64,000 nt of DNA from Fasciola hepatica. Lineage: Eukaryota; Platyhelminthes; Trematoda; Plagiorchiida; Fasciolidae. Under the pieces are notes generated by a model. It saw nothing but the letters and a program-made list of their open reading frames with translations, was not told the origin of the DNA and searched no databases. This document shows, in pieces, positions 1 through 10,130 of the stretch. Numbering within the stretch: the stretch's first letter is position 1; each line of letters opens with the position of its first letter. A program made the translations under genes and the position numbers. The DNA is taken from positions 1,686,501 through 1,750,500 of the forward strand of contig CANUEZ040000165.1 of assembly GCA_948099385.1 (NCBI GenBank). The letters run 5' to 3'.

Positions 1-461
1 TCGTGGTTTGTGCTTGGTGCCCTGTAGACACAGACGACGTTAACCCTTCTGCCTGGAAGGATGATCGTAACAGCGCATAGCTGGATATTGCGAGTGCACA
101 TCTTGGTCTGGGACTCAAGGTGGTTTGCACCTGACCTAACGAGGATGGCTACTCCACCACCAAGGCAATCTTGTTCCCGATCCTGCCTGTAGGCTGCAAA
201 GCTGTTACTTATTAGGCCTGGCACATGGTCTTCTTCAGAAAGCCACGTTTCCGTGACGGCAACTATTGATGCTTTCTGTTCGTCAGCGGTTTTGGCAAGT
301 TCCGCCCATTTGTTTCTAATACTACACGCGTTAGTATATAACACCACCGCGTTTGCTCCGTCGCCTAGGTGTCTTTTTTCATTCATTCCTGACTGTTTCT
401 CAGGCGCAACGCCTGAGATGATGGCACGTTTTTTGCTTCCGATGTCCCCACTGGGGTGCAT
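1..461 (-). CDS. CR1 ORF2, N-terminal part (runs off window)
   Basis: Begins at the ATG whose complement ends at 461, inside ORF1, and is identical to the start of the complete ORF2 at 15690-18578. Only the beginning of the apurinic-type endonuclease domain is inside the window. It includes the motif around YTNACSIRNKW and the region where the family has a catalytic Glu (VAVTETWL). The reverse transcriptase lies outside. Confidence 0.8.
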   Translation of the reverse strand, partial: MHPSGDIGSKKRAIISGVAPEKQSGMNEKRHLGDGANAVVLYTNACSIRNKWAELAKTADEQKASIVAVTETWLSEEDHVPGLISNSFAAYRQDREQDCLGGGVAILVRSGANHLESQTKMCTRNIQLCAVTIILPGRRVNVVCVYRAPSTNH

Positions 462-1477
462 GAAGCCGGCTGATGGTCCAGAATTTCTGACGACTCCCAA
501 TCCATCTCTATAGGAGTGGCCACAACATCCAGCCTGGCAGGGATCACGCTGTCATCTATCTTCGGGCAGCACTGCCAATTTTCGTCTTCCAGAGCATCTT
601 CAATTACAACTATTAGCGACCCCGCACGTGGCTTCTTTACTATTGCCGGGGTCGGGGCCTGAGAGCCGAGTACGGCATTCCGCTGAACTTTTAGATTTCT
701 CACCAGCGCCCTGGCTGGTCGAGCAAGGATACCTCTTGGGGCTAGACCACCAGGCCTTACTCTATGTTCGTCCGGCACAATCTGGTATCTGCCCTTTGTA
801 ATCTGAGCTACTACCGCTGCGATTCGCAGTATGTCGCAGACCCTCCTCCTGTCAATGTCTCTCCTGGCCTTCGATTCCCTTATAAAGGGTTCTTCCTGGT
901 TTAGGATCAGAAGCCTGTGGCTTGAGACCCTGCCCATCGACAAGACCTGCCTCTGCAGGTCCTTCACCTTGTTTTCTAATACCAGAAGAGCAGGGTCATC
1001 CACCCTGGCCAACCCATCTTTCGCTCTATTACAGTCTCCCTTCTTTTTGACCTGCCTCTCCCTTCTCGGCTTCTGCTCCGTCCACTGGCCCTCGTCGGTC
1101 TGCTTCAAAGGAGTGGAGGCAACGACCGCCTGGCAAGCCTTCGGAACTGGTTCATTCGCTCGGATGATCGTCCTCTCGGGTGTTGATACTACTTCCGCAA
1201 ACGACTTACTACAACCTGCTTGCGGTGGTTTGGGGCTTACAACCGAGGTACTACTTGGTGGACGTTGGTCCTGCAGTTTAAAGGCCAGACTGGCCGCCTC
1301 CTTGCAGGGGGCACAGACCCATTCAGCCCATGGGTTCTGTTTATAAAGGACATAAATGTCCTTTGCTATCCCTGAACACCTTGGGTGAGCCCATCTCTTG
1401 CATATCTCGCATTCTATACCGTTTACCACTCGTTTTCCGCACTTGGGTGCTAGACACGGGTCGGAAACGCGTGTCAT
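383..1477 (-). CDS. CR1 ORF1 protein with PHD-like zinc finger (copy 1)
   Basis: A 364-residue open frame with an ATG start. The first 60 residues hold a Cys/His-rich finger (CLAPKCGKRV, then CEICKRWAHPRC, then WVCAPC) of the PHD type found in ORF1 of CR1-clade retrotransposons, where ORF1 is thought to bind nucleic acid and help form the particle. The remainder is basic and low in recognisable structure (RRERQVKKKGDCNR near the middle). It overlaps the start of ORF2 by about 80 bases in another frame, so ORF2 probably depends on reinitiation or a similar mechanism. It differs from the copy at 18500-19594 by one residue (Ile versus Thr at the base-729 difference). The assignment is by architecture. 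Confidence 0.75.
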   Translation of the reverse strand: MTRVSDPCLAPKCGKRVVNGIECEICKRWAHPRCSGIAKDIYVLYKQNPWAEWVCAPCKEAASLAFKLQDQRPPSSTSVVSPKPPQAGCSKSFAEVVSTPERTIIRANEPVPKACQAVVASTPLKQTDEGQWTEQKPRRERQVKKKGDCNRAKDGLARVDDPALLVLENKVKDLQRQVLSMGRVSSHRLLILNQEEPFIRESKARRDIDRRRVCDILRIAAVVAQITKGRYQIVPDEHRVRPGGLAPRGILARPARALVRNLKVQRNAVLGSQAPTPAIVKKPRAGSLIVVIEDALEDENWQCCPKIDDSVIPARLDVVATPIEMDWESSEILDHQPASCTPVGTSEAKNVPSSQALRLRNSQE

Positions 1478-1819
1478 ACCGAAAACCGCAAAAACGAGGG
1501 AAAATACAACTCAAAAGCTCTTTACCCAAACACAAAATACGCACTCTGACAATAGCAGGTAAATCCCGCTAACACAAAAAGCAAAAACAAAAAGAAAGAC
1601 TAGAAGCGAGAAAAGATCGCCTCAAAAAAACACCGAACACTACTCAGCAGTGCTACAAGGAGAATAAAAATATTCTCCGGATAAAGCGCACCTTAAATGC
1701 AATTATGATACGCTCAGTATTGTGAATTAAACTGGGTTAATTCACAAAACTATTCAAAAACTCAATTCAAAGACGAGAGCACTATGAATTCAAACCGCGC
1801 GGCACGTACACGCAGTTCA

Positions 1820-1950
1820 GACTCGACGAAATACACTCGGCAGTGGTGGGTGCATAACCGGTGTGCATACCATCAAAGGAATTCTGGACTCTCGATCGGC
1901 CGTGGCCATTACCTTTTCTGTGCAAACTGAACTGGACTGAACGACTGACC
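1820..1950 (+). mobile_element. CR1 3' end, plus strand (interrupted target of the CR1 insertion)
   Basis: From ctcgacgaaatacactcgg to the tail gcaaactgaactggactga this matches, in the opposite orientation, the last 130 bases of the full-length CR1 (complement of 15395-15527). It is therefore the downstream half of an older CR1 3' UTR. In copy 2 the upstream half is found at 15240-15394, on the other side of the intact CR1. The tail carries degenerate actga repeats. Confidence 0.8.
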
Positions 1951-3716
1951 TTACACTGGCACTTTGTTTGACTGAGCGCACGGCGGACGTTGCGATTGGG
2001 CGTGGTGGGTACGTAACGGGGTTCGTGTGTGGTTGTTTTTATCATTATTCTTCCCCTATAACACAAAAAGTAATTGTGAGGGCGTGTAGCAGTGTAATTT
2101 TCCTGTTCCTCCATCTCAAGAGTGTCCTCGAAGGTTCTTGCTGACGTCCGTGGATGCGGATTTTCGGTATACTTTCTGGGGGCTCGGCAGTTAGTAAGCA
2201 GGACGAACTTTAGGGAGTGGACTTCGTTCGCTTTTCCTCTTTTAGGTCTGTTCAGTCACGTAAGTTAATTCTCACGTGGGTCGAGCTATTGGGACTAGAG
2301 GGTTTCGTGTGCATCAACCAATCGGACCGATTACAAGTGCATAAGTGCATCCGCATTTCTGTTCATTTAGTAGCGATTCTTGCACGGGTTAAAAATGGAA
2401 TTTGACGGATGAAGTAGACGATCAGAGTACTGTATGTTTTTGTAATCACCGGTTCATTCCCGATGTTCGATCGAGTACATCGGGATGCCCAGTAATATCA
2501 AATTACAGGTCGTTCTATTTCATGCGCCGTAAAATGGGTGGAAAAAGGATTATCAATAAGAATTCGTAGTCTTAGGAGATAAAAGTAAGCAGGGGGAAAC
2601 GGAATTTGGGGAAAGTGACGGGAAGTAATGAGATCACGCATTTTACACTGTTGGCATCAACCGTCCAGAAACCTTTCAAAACCCGATCCGTGCAATAACG
2701 CAAGTCACCCAAAAACCGGCTTCGCAATGGTTTTGCTTCAAGGGATGTTCCGTTGATCCCTGTATATTGAGGTTCCAGCTAATATTTTGACGGGACTATT
2801 GCACAGTGGCGCTAGAGAACTATCCAATTTCGAGGTGCTGACACATCTGATTTATATCGTTCATCGCATTGTACTTCATGGTTACTGGTTTTAAATGGAT
2901 GCTAGCCTTTTGATGCGCCCCCCGTTACAGTAATCACTGATCTTAATTGAAAACGGAGTAGTAGCTAAGTGTCCAGGTGCGGTCTCGACCGTCCACATAG
3001 CTGAAGTGTGAGTCACACCACTCAGTCAGTTGCACATTGACAGTCTGGTCAGGTCACAGGGCTGGAGGCTCGGGCCAATAGATCAGTCCAGATTCTTGCA
3101 CCAGCGGCGGGCTGGTTACCGGTTAAACGCAGTCTCTGAATACTTATTTCGTTCAGGTCGGGTCACGGTAATTACAGCTTCGACCAGTGAACTTCCACTA
3201 AAGAGCTTTGAAGTTCCCACTGCGTTGCGACAGAAGTGATCAATGTTATGGTTTTTAGGGATAGAACTGCAATAAAGAGAATCAAAACCAGGTCCCCTCT
3301 TGGTAAATCTACTCGGAGGTTTGGGACGCCAACAGTCAGTGGAAAGCTATCATTTAATTATTTTACATTTGTGACTGAAGCTCACAAAGGCTTGTGAGCT
3401 ACTAATTACCGTTCAAGTTAGTACAGCTTAGTAATAAGCCACCGCCGGATTCGTGAATCAGTCGTCCGACCTCTGTTCGTGTAAGCTACCATATATTTTC
3501 AGTCTGTAAAGTATGCCCCTTGGACGACGCATTGATGAATTATTCGTAATGTTTGTAAGTTCAGTAAATTGACGTTGAAGACATGACCTAAATATGTGGG
3601 CGATTTGATGCTCGAGACAATTAAGCAACATTAGCACGCCGTTGGTACATCTAGACCGTTCCGTACTACGTGCAACTCATTGTTCTTAATCCTGGTGTTT
3701 ACATATTTTATTAAAA
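1951..3716. other. No recognisable gene; region 5' of RPL37
   Basis: About 1.8 kb with only short open frames and no clear repeat that I can name. It presumably includes the RPL37 promoter and any upstream exon or intron. No TATA box, CpG-rich block or pyrimidine-rich initiator could be assigned with confidence. Confidence 0.4.
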
Positions 3717-3751
3717 ATGCGTTCCGTGAACCCCACACTTGAAAAGTATGG

Positions 3752-3764
3752 TTTTCTCTTCCAG
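3752..3764 (+). promoter_or_regulatory. Likely 3' splice acceptor just upstream of the RPL37 start
   Basis: A pyrimidine run (ttttctcttccag) ends in AG six bases before the RPL37 ATG. It could be the acceptor of an intron in the 5' UTR or a spliced-leader trans-splicing acceptor, a process known in flatworms. An in-frame upstream ATG at 3717 would add 18 residues absent from L37 proteins, which supports removal of this stretch as intron or outron. The same site is at 21869-21881. Confidence 0.6.
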
Positions 3765-3770
3765 TTCATC

Positions 3771-4040
3771 ATGACGAAGGGTACGACATCATTTGGTAAG
3801 CGGCTAAACAAGACTCATACTCAGTGCCGCCGGTGTGGTCGAAGGGCATTCCACATTCAGAAGAAGAAATGTGCATCCTGTGGATATCCTAGTGCTCGAC
3901 TGCGTGGTTACAACTGGTCTGAGAAGGCTCGTCGCCGGCGTACCACGGGCACGGGAAGGATGCTGCACCTGAAGAGCGTCCACAGGCGTTTCAGACACGG
4001 TTTTCGTTCAGGTCCTCCGAAACCTGTGAAGTCTGGTTAA
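3771..4040 (+). CDS. RPL37: 60S ribosomal protein L37 (eL37), copy 1
   Basis: An 89-residue, basic, zinc-finger protein of the large ribosomal subunit that binds rRNA near the exit-tunnel side. The start [11 protein letters not shown], the C2-C2 finger (Cys19, Cys22, Cys34, Cys37 in [13 protein letters not shown]) and the [27 protein letters not shown] core are the family hallmarks. Length is slightly below the usual 92-97 because the C-terminal tail is short. I chose the ATG at 3771, not the in-frame one at 3717, because all L37 proteins begin with this Met-Thr-Lys-Gly. The coding part has no intron. A polyadenylation signal follows at 4050. No poly(A) tract follows, so a processed retrocopy is less likely than a real gene. 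It is the only confident host gene here. Confidence 0.96.
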   Translation: MTKGTTSFGKRLNKTHTQCRRCGRRAFHIQKKKCASCGYPSARLRGYNWSEKARRRRTTGTGRMLHLKSVHRRFRHGFRSGPPKPVKSG

Positions 4041-4049
4041 TTATAATGG

Positions 4050-4055
4050 AATAAA
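4050..4055 (+). terminator. Polyadenylation signal of RPL37
   Basis: AATAAA ten bases after the L37 stop codon, followed by a GT/T-rich stretch (tgttgtcggttg, then a run of T at 4074-4080) typical of a downstream cleavage element. The 3' UTR would be very short. The copy-2 equivalent is 22167-22172. Confidence 0.75.
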
Positions 4056-4143
4056 TGTTGTCGGTTGAGCCCGTTTTTTTGTCGGCACTAGCGGTTTTCA
4101 GTGCTTATGACTTACATAGAGTCATCCATGTCACTCAAATATC

Positions 4144-4412
4144 GGTTGTGGTCGAATGGTTAAAAGCGTTTGGTTGCCACGTTTAAGGTCAGAGGTTCGA
4201 ATCCCCTCCACTACCGGTCATTTAGAAGATAGACTAGTTCCCAATACCGCCCGGCTCTTTTCCACCTGACCTACTGTTACATAATGTGGCTGTCCACTCA
4301 AAGTCGCAGGGTCTTGTTGCTGATTAGCCCTAAAAGTGCAGTGGCCCTTGGTGGCTATTAGATATACATCTGCTGTACTCATGCGCCGGCCTGTAATGCT
4401 GTCTTAGCGATG
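4144..4412 (+). mobile_element. tRNA-derived SINE (family S1), copy near RPL37
   Basis: The first 75 bases look like a tRNA gene: arms ggttgtgg and ccactacc pair at 7 of 8 positions, and a perfect B box ggttcgaatcc is present with a looser A box (tggtcgaatgg). The body that follows (gtggctgtccactcaaagtcgcaggg, cagtggccc..ggtggctat, then ctgtactcatgcgc) recurs at several other places in the window, always behind the same head, which marks this as a SINE and not a working tRNA gene. Directly repeated at 22261-22529. Confidence 0.85.
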
Positions 4413-5249
4413 TGCTTTCAGACGTCGATTAAGGTTACCATTCTGTACTGTTGACCAGCAAGTTTCTTCTGGGTACAGATTTTAGGATGGACAGGCCATG
4501 TGAGCCTCGTAAGATAAAAAGACCCACTGGAAAAACTAATTTTAAAGGAAAAACACTACGTTAGAAGATCAAATCCGATCTAGAACCTCATCTTGTGCAA
4601 CTGATCGAACCCATTAAGTATCCGGACTTCCACGAAGTCAGGACCATCCCTGATGAGCAGTTTCGTATCATCGGTCGGCATCAGTTTAACCCGATTATTT
4701 CAATGTGTTTTGCTGTTCCTCAGGTAGATTTTCAGGAAACAATGCCGGCGGTCAAGGTAGCTACCAGGGTTTTGAGGACGAAACGATGCAGTGGCTCAAA
4801 TCAGTCGTTAGAGAAACTGATTTCCCCCCGCTTTTATTGTTATGGTAACATCGATGTCATACTTCTCAACTGTACGGTCTTTGTGTGCTTGCAGAGAATG
4901 TAGTACATTGCCGCGAGTACTGCTCTTTAACGGCGGTACTGCGCGTGGGACCAAGTACTGTGATCAGTAGCGTATGGCTATTTGCTCGTATTCATTCGTT
5001 TGTCTCTAGTTTTGTCGAATCACTAGTCCATACCAGAATTCATGATATGCAACCACTATCTGAAATTGAACTGTCGTTATCTAACCACTCTCATGAGGAC
5101 CAGTAGTGTTCTGTCGTCAAGGTAAGATCATCCCGAAGCGGTGTGGATTATGGGGTTCATCGGTATTGCACTGTAAGATTCTGCACCACTCGATTACGGT
5201 GAAAAAGTCACATCGGACTTTTTAGTTTGCTACTCTTTCTAGTGTTGCA
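4413..5249. other. No confident feature
   Basis: Contains an open stretch at about 4565-4725 with protein-like composition ending at a possible splice donor (cctcag/gtagat), but I do not recognise the sequence and there is no supporting exon nearby. Otherwise unassigned. Confidence 0.3.
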
Positions 5250-5472
5250 TTGTGTGATATGTATTTTGCACTCGGAGTGGCGGATTCTGTTGCTCTGCTA
5301 GCCCAGACCAACCCTTGTTGGCCGTACACCAAACCTCTAAGTATCCTTTTTGCTATCATATGTTTGCGCATCAGTGCAATGAAAACGGTGTATGGCCCAC
5401 AGCCCCGAAGTCTCACTTCACTATTATGGACAACCGGCAAGCTGACCCCAAAAACTTCGGAGTGTAGATTCA
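5250..5472 (-). mobile_element. SINE S1 fragment, minus strand
   Basis: The complement reads through the S1 body: a gtgaagtgagacttcggggctgtgg-like segment, the short cagtggg-like stretch and the atgcgcaaacata tail next to an A-rich end. It lacks a clear tRNA head and is diverged. Repeated at 23367-23589. Confidence 0.55.
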
Positions 5473-5887
5473 CTTAAGGTCCAAACAGATAGACAAGTTC
5501 TGTTTTCTGGGCAGCTGCATATTGGATGAGATGTCTTCGCGTATGCCGAAGGCTCGTTTGGCATTTGCCAACTTGAGTCATCTGTGTTGTCGATATGAGA
5601 TCCGTTTATCCATCAAGGGTTGAGTGTACGTTGCAGTAGTCAGGCCAGTGATTCTGTATACTTCGGAAACGTGATCACTGCGGGTGTCGGATATTTGATG
5701 ATTGTTGGTGTTTGGACACCAATACGTTCGTTGCATTGCTCGAATATAGTGGGAACACCGTATAAACAATGTTAAAGTTGAACGGAGAGCCTTAGGTTGG
5801 CGAACCAAATCATTAGATGAAGCACTCAAGCTCACCAGGCTAAGATGGTTGGGACATGTGTTGCGCATGTCCGCTGACAGGATTCCT

Positions 5888-7243
5888 TGGCTTTCTTAGA
5901 CCTGAAAGGCGCCTTCGATTCAGTTGACCGAACATCGCTTTTTAGTGTTCTTCATCGGAAAGGTATGCCCAGAAGTTCGTGAACCTAATGAGATCATTGT
6001 ATTCTCATACTTCTGGCCGCGTTAAGGTTTACGGTGAACTATCCGGTCGGTTCGAAACGACCAGTGGTGTTCGACAACTATGTCCCACGTCTCCATTCCT
6101 TTTCAACTTCGTCATGGACGAAATAATGGAGAGTGCGCTGCAAAATCTTCAGGATGTAGGCGTCGAACTAGGAAATAGTGTCAAGGTGTGTGAACTAGAT
6201 TACGCGGACGACGTTGTCTGCTTGTTCGAATGCACGGAACATGCTCAACGTGCACTAGATAATCTCGCAAGAGCTGTAGCTCCATTCGGCATGTGCTTTG
6301 TACCTTCAAAGTGTAAGGTGATGTTACAAGACTGGACGTCAACAATTCCGAGCTTGATGCTCGATAGGGAGGTGCTGTCAGTTGTCGACCACTTCACCTA
6401 CCTCGGTAGCTGCGTGACGACGGATGGGAGCACAGTAGAAGAGGTGAACACGCGTATATCCAAGGCTCGAGCGGCGTACGCTGGACTGAAGCACTTGTGG
6501 CGCCGACCTGATATTTCACTGAAGTTGAAAGGTCGTGTATACTGTGCTGCAGTGCGTTCGGTTTTGTTGTATGGTTGCGAAACTTGGAGTCTGCGTGCTG
6601 AAGATATTCGTCGTCTTGAGGTTTTCGACCACCGATGTTTACGCAGTATCGCTAGGATTGGGTGGAATAGCCGAGTAAGCAACGATGAGGTCAGAAAGCG
6701 AGTATTGGGTACTAATTCAGAGAACGTTCTGTCACAGCGTATCCAGCTTAGTAGGCTTCGTTAGTTGGGACACGTGTTACGTATGGCAAACACACGTCTA
6801 CCGTACCGTGTCCTATTCTCCGCCCCTCCTAGGGAGTGGAAGAGACCACGTGGAGGTCAACAGATAACGTGGCAGCGAGGAATGAGAAAATGTACAGCAG
6901 ACTTAGGAAAAGTAGGTGCTTCACGTCTTCGTGGTTGAGGTCCAAAAGATCCATCTACCAGTTGGCTGGATACACTGAAGGGTATGGCAGCGAACCGCGA
7001 GTAGTGGCGATCGTGTTGTCACTTTGTGTCGAATCAGAATGACTGATCGATGTTTGTTTGTACAGTTAGACTGTGTATTCTGTGTGTTGGCTACTAGGGC
7101 ATTCTTTCCTTTTCCCACCCATGTAGGTCCACTCCCTGTCCATCTTGTATATTCATACTTTCTAATTCAACGTGCAACATGGTGAGAAAGGTAGTGGTCA
7201 GTGGGGCTTGCCCTACTGTTTAACGCTGTACGATGATGATGAT
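5888..7243 (+). mobile_element. 5'-truncated RTE retrotransposon nested in element B1
   Basis: 1356 bp flanked by the 7-bp repeat gattcct (5881-5887 and 7244-7250). The 5' end starts inside the reverse transcriptase. The 3' end is a run of gat repeats (7232-7246), the simple-repeat tail typical of the RTE clade. An uninterrupted target is visible at 54565-54571. The same insertion sits at 24005-25360, so it predates the 18-kb duplication. Confidence 0.9.
5900..6765 (+). pseudogene. RTE reverse transcriptase, C-terminal half (copy 1)
   Basis: Encodes the palm of an RTE-type reverse transcriptase. The first part (FLDLKGAFDSVDR) is out of frame with the rest because of a small deletion near 5975. 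From 5979 the frame runs 261 codons with SGVRQLCPTSPFLFN, the catalytic box LDYADDVV and the downstream YLGSCVTTDGS, LKHLWRRPDIS and LLYGCETWSLRAED blocks that mark this clade. It stops at a TAG where the family has Trp (RLR-stop-LGHVLRM), after which homology continues in frame. Endonuclease and finger regions are missing through 5' truncation. It is not functional as an autonomous element. Confidence 0.88.
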
Positions 7244-7754
7244 GATTCCTAGGCGCGCACTGTTTAGTGAGGCGGGTAACGGTTAGAAGTTGAGTAAGTA
7301 AAGTAAGTCCATAACATGGAAGAACGGTATGGACTTGGTCATGTGGAGTGAGTTAGATTTCCTGGGTGGGAACCAAGAGGCCCTCCCGCTTAGTGGTTGT
7401 ATACGTTAGAGGAAATGGCTAGGTGTCGCAATCGGTGGCGCTCTTACATTTATGAACTTTTTTGCCGACCACAGTAATATTTGTAGTTCTCTTATTGCTG
7501 CTCCCATATTGGTGTTCTTCGGCATCATTTCGGCTTGAGGCTGTGGGTTTCAGATGGCTACCGAAGCCACGGCACACAGTGCTTGTTTGATGGTTGTCGG
7601 GAGTGAGTGGGTACTGGCAGTCACATCCGATGGGCAAAGAATGCGATCTGTTCGTATCCACGCTAAATTCCATCATGGAATGCCGATCACTGTTTGGTGC
7701 TTTTCAACGGCTGAAACCAGGGATAACCCGTGGATTACCTCAACGATTCTAGAC

Positions 7755-7980
7755 CGATGACGATTGATTGGTTTAAAGTGTTCACCGCCGAACATGTCAG
7801 GGATTTGAGCCCCGCCACCGCGGATCACTGGTGGTGAACAATAATCATCCCGTGGGAACTTTATGTGGTTCTTCACGCAGAGTTTCGCTCGATTTGTGGG
7901 TTATTTCTATCACTGCAGTCGGTTTTTGGGTTTGCCGGGTATATCACTTTTACTGCACTAATGCGCATGCATGCAATAAA
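7755..7980 (+). mobile_element. SINE S1, diverged copy
   Basis: The tRNA-like part is eroded (ggtttaaagtgttcaccgcc.., gggatttgagccccgcc), followed by the body (cactggtggtgaacaataatc, ttatgtggttcttcacg) and the tail (ctgcactaatgcgcatgcatgcaataaaaa). The same order is seen at 41388-41645. Repeated at 25872-26097. Confidence 0.75.
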
Positions 7981-8897
7981 AACGATCACGTTGATCGATT
8001 CCCGAATGTCAATGGAACATTTATTACAGCGAGATGAGTAAACGCAGTGTAGGTATAACATTCCTTAACACGAGTTATAATTATTCATCCAAATACTTAG
8101 TTTTCAAGGGTAAATATTTCGTCTCCATCGAATTCCGGTCCTAATACTACCAAAAATTCCCTCAGTGTCCCCAGTATTTCATGTTACGTTGGATTTTTGT
8201 CTGTATGGGCTTATTTCTGCGGTTGTTTACGCTTAGCCGCTCTTGTTCAGCTTATGCTGCATTCGCCGCGTACCCTATATGTGTGCTCCAAAAATAATAA
8301 GTTATTGTTGATCACTCATTACTTTGACCTGTACACGGATGAAAAAGAATGCCGACTCTGAGTGCCCCTATGAGAAGAATTGGGGATCTCCATCCATTAA
8401 CCGAGGTTCGTCGATACGTAACCCTGACGAATCAACCTGGACGACAGCCACTCATTCTTCCATTAGTTTTTTCTTCCAGGCTTCACTAATAATGACGGTG
8501 TTGCAAACGTTGGCCCTTGTCCATTCTCAGTGCTTGGAGCAAGCTCCCGAATGAAAGCCAAATACAAATTCCTTTGTTATAAATGTCGCAAGTTTGATCC
8601 CGCTCATTGCTCATAAGTACCGTCGATACGCAAACCACTAAGCTCACTGAACAACCGGCCCATACATAGGTGACCAACATATGAGTTAAACAAGCGTCCG
8701 AGGGGTCCGAGACTTCATAAGATCCGTCGTTGTGCGTCACGAGCGACCTCTGAAGTTTTGTGTCTCTCAAGAACAGCCTGTGGGTCTGTAAGTAACGGGT
8801 TAATTCTTTCACCCTTATCGCGCTGGACAAATAGGACGTAAGGGTCTCCTGAACAGGCTCTCGGTACGTACTCTATCCTAACCGGAACATCCAGATC

Positions 8898-9130
8898 CGT
8901 GGTGATTAAGTGGCGTTAGTTTATCACCACAAGCTCTTGCTTCGAACTTAGCCACCGCCGGTCGCATTGATGGTGAACGCCATTCAGCTGTCACTCGGCT
9001 CGTTACCTCGCCCGACCAATTAGGGAAATATGTGGTTCTCCAGTCCATGTCTCAGGGACTTGTTTGCTGGTTATATTTGTTGGTTCAGTGGGTCTCGGGT
9101 CATAGGATGTGCTCGCTCCACTTCAAAAAT
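8898..9130 (+). mobile_element. SINE S1, strongly diverged copy
   Basis: The head gtggtgattaagtggcgttag with cttcgaacttagccaccgcc, then tatgtggttctccagtccatgtctcaggg and a gtgggtctcgg stretch, follow the S1 order. The A-rich tail is lost. Repeated at 27015-27247. Confidence 0.55.
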
Positions 9131-9639
9131 GTGTAAGCGTAGAATAAAGCACTGAGTTCAACTGTATCGGAAATTCTACTCACACGGGTGGGTTTGGCGT
9201 GTTTTTAGAAACCCTCCGTCGTTTGAACAGCCGTCAAACTAATGAATAAAGTTACTTATTTCTGCTTGCCTTCCAGACACCGGCGGAGACCTGTAGCCCT
9301 ACTGTGCACAAGCGCTTATTTACCGAGATTCCCTCTGATTATGAACTCAATTTTACCACTCAAAGGGTGTTACGGATTGTTGTCCCGTAGTTGAATAACT
9401 CGCAGATAAACGAACCCTGAGTCCTGCGTCAGAGAAAATAAGTTTGGTTTACTATTTTGACTGACAGAAATCTAATCAATGAATAATATCAACGTACTCT
9501 AGACTATGGGCAACCCGACTGCAATGTGCAAACAAACGACGGAACTCCAAGACAGTCGCTACGGCGTCAAGCGAAACAGGTTTTACGAGGGAAAGTTCCA
9601 CGACAATCAAAGGTTAGACAATTATAGGACGCTATACTA
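9131..9639. other. No recognisable feature
   Basis: AT-rich sequence without a convincing open frame or repeat. Same at 27248-27756. Confidence 0.3.
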
Positions 9640-10130
9640 TAAATGCAAGCAATCACAATAAAGAGTCTGTAGGGTAGGAAGTATGTCCGAGATCGACGAA
9701 TAAGGATGAGACATCACGAAAACCAGAGTAACAGTAAGGCGTTTGATCATTCTAGATGTGTAATCATTAGGTATGGTGGGGGTGCGAGTATGATTAAATG
9801 CGCTCAAAGTGGATCACAATGTGTGAACAACGACAACTGAAAACCAGTAAAGGGGAACATGGCTAAACCAGTCTAAATGAAGAAGCCATAGGGTAGGAAG
9901 CATATTCTAAGTCGACGGATTGGGGTGAAACATCACGGAGACCAGATTAACAGTAAAGTCGAGGATAAGGACCTCGTACAGACACCTTCAGTCAGTCTAA
10001 GTATGTGTTATCAGGTGTGGTGGGAGTGGGAGTGTAATGAGGCGCAAATAAAACGGCCCTCAAAGTTTAGACAATAACAAACGAATATGAGATGGGGAAA
10101 CACGACTAAACCAACATGCAAATGATGATC
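9640..10130. repeat. Diverged tandem repeat, period about 219 bp
   Basis: The segment gtagggtaggaag..gacgaataaggatgagacatcac at 9669 recurs as catagggtaggaag..gacggattggggtgaaacatcac at 9888. Later parts of the unit also align in order: ggtatggtgggggtgcgagt with ggtgtggtgggagtgggagt, and ggggaacatggctaaacca with ggggaaacacgactaaacca. At least two units are present. Copy 2 is 27757-28247. No coding capacity or tRNA-like element was seen. Confidence 0.7.

Larger units (their letters stand above)
1..1819 (-). mobile_element. CR1-type non-LTR retrotransposon, 5' part (cut by window edge)
   Basis: Same sequence as the 5' 1.8 kb of the full-length element at 15395-19936. It contains the 5' UTR (1478-1819), ORF1 (383-1477) and the first codons of ORF2 (1-461). 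The rest of the element lies left of the window. The 5' end at 1819 is set by the 5-bp sequence gactc at 1820-1824, which in copy 2 is repeated on the far side of the element. Confidence 0.85.
5480..7600 (+). mobile_element. Old RTE-like element B1 (3' end), split by a younger RTE insertion
   Basis: Bases 5480-5887 and 7251-7600 together match 54160-54925 closely and collinearly. They encode the C-terminal region of an RTE-type protein (CFLGSC, LAFANLSHL) and its 3' UTR, ending near the shared sequence gcaaccgaagccac/gcaacccaagctac. At 54565-54571 the two halves are joined without interruption, so 5888-7250 is a later insertion. Copy 2 of the split element is at 23597-25717. Confidence 0.8.

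Noticed and set aside
383..1346. Plus-strand open frames of 171 and 86 codons across the CR1 ORF1 region
   Set aside because: They are antisense shadows of ORF1 and ORF2, without family signatures.
3771..4040. RPL37 as a processed pseudogene
   Set aside because: The frame is intact, no poly(A) tract or target repeat follows, and an acceptor-like tract and a polyadenylation signal are well placed. An expressed gene is more likely, though absence of introns keeps a retrocopy possible.
4144..4218. A functional tRNA gene
   Set aside because: The acceptor arm has a mismatch, the anticodon arm does not fold well, and the sequence after it is the SINE body shared with other copies. It is the SINE head.
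4562..4725. A host exon ending at a donor-like cctcag/gtagat
   Set aside because: The open stretch is short, unrecognised, lacks an acceptor that I could support and has no partner exon. Not enough to call.
7232..7246. An independent gat microsatellite
   Set aside because: It is the simple-repeat tail of the RTE insertion, as shown by its position at the 3' end next to the target repeat.
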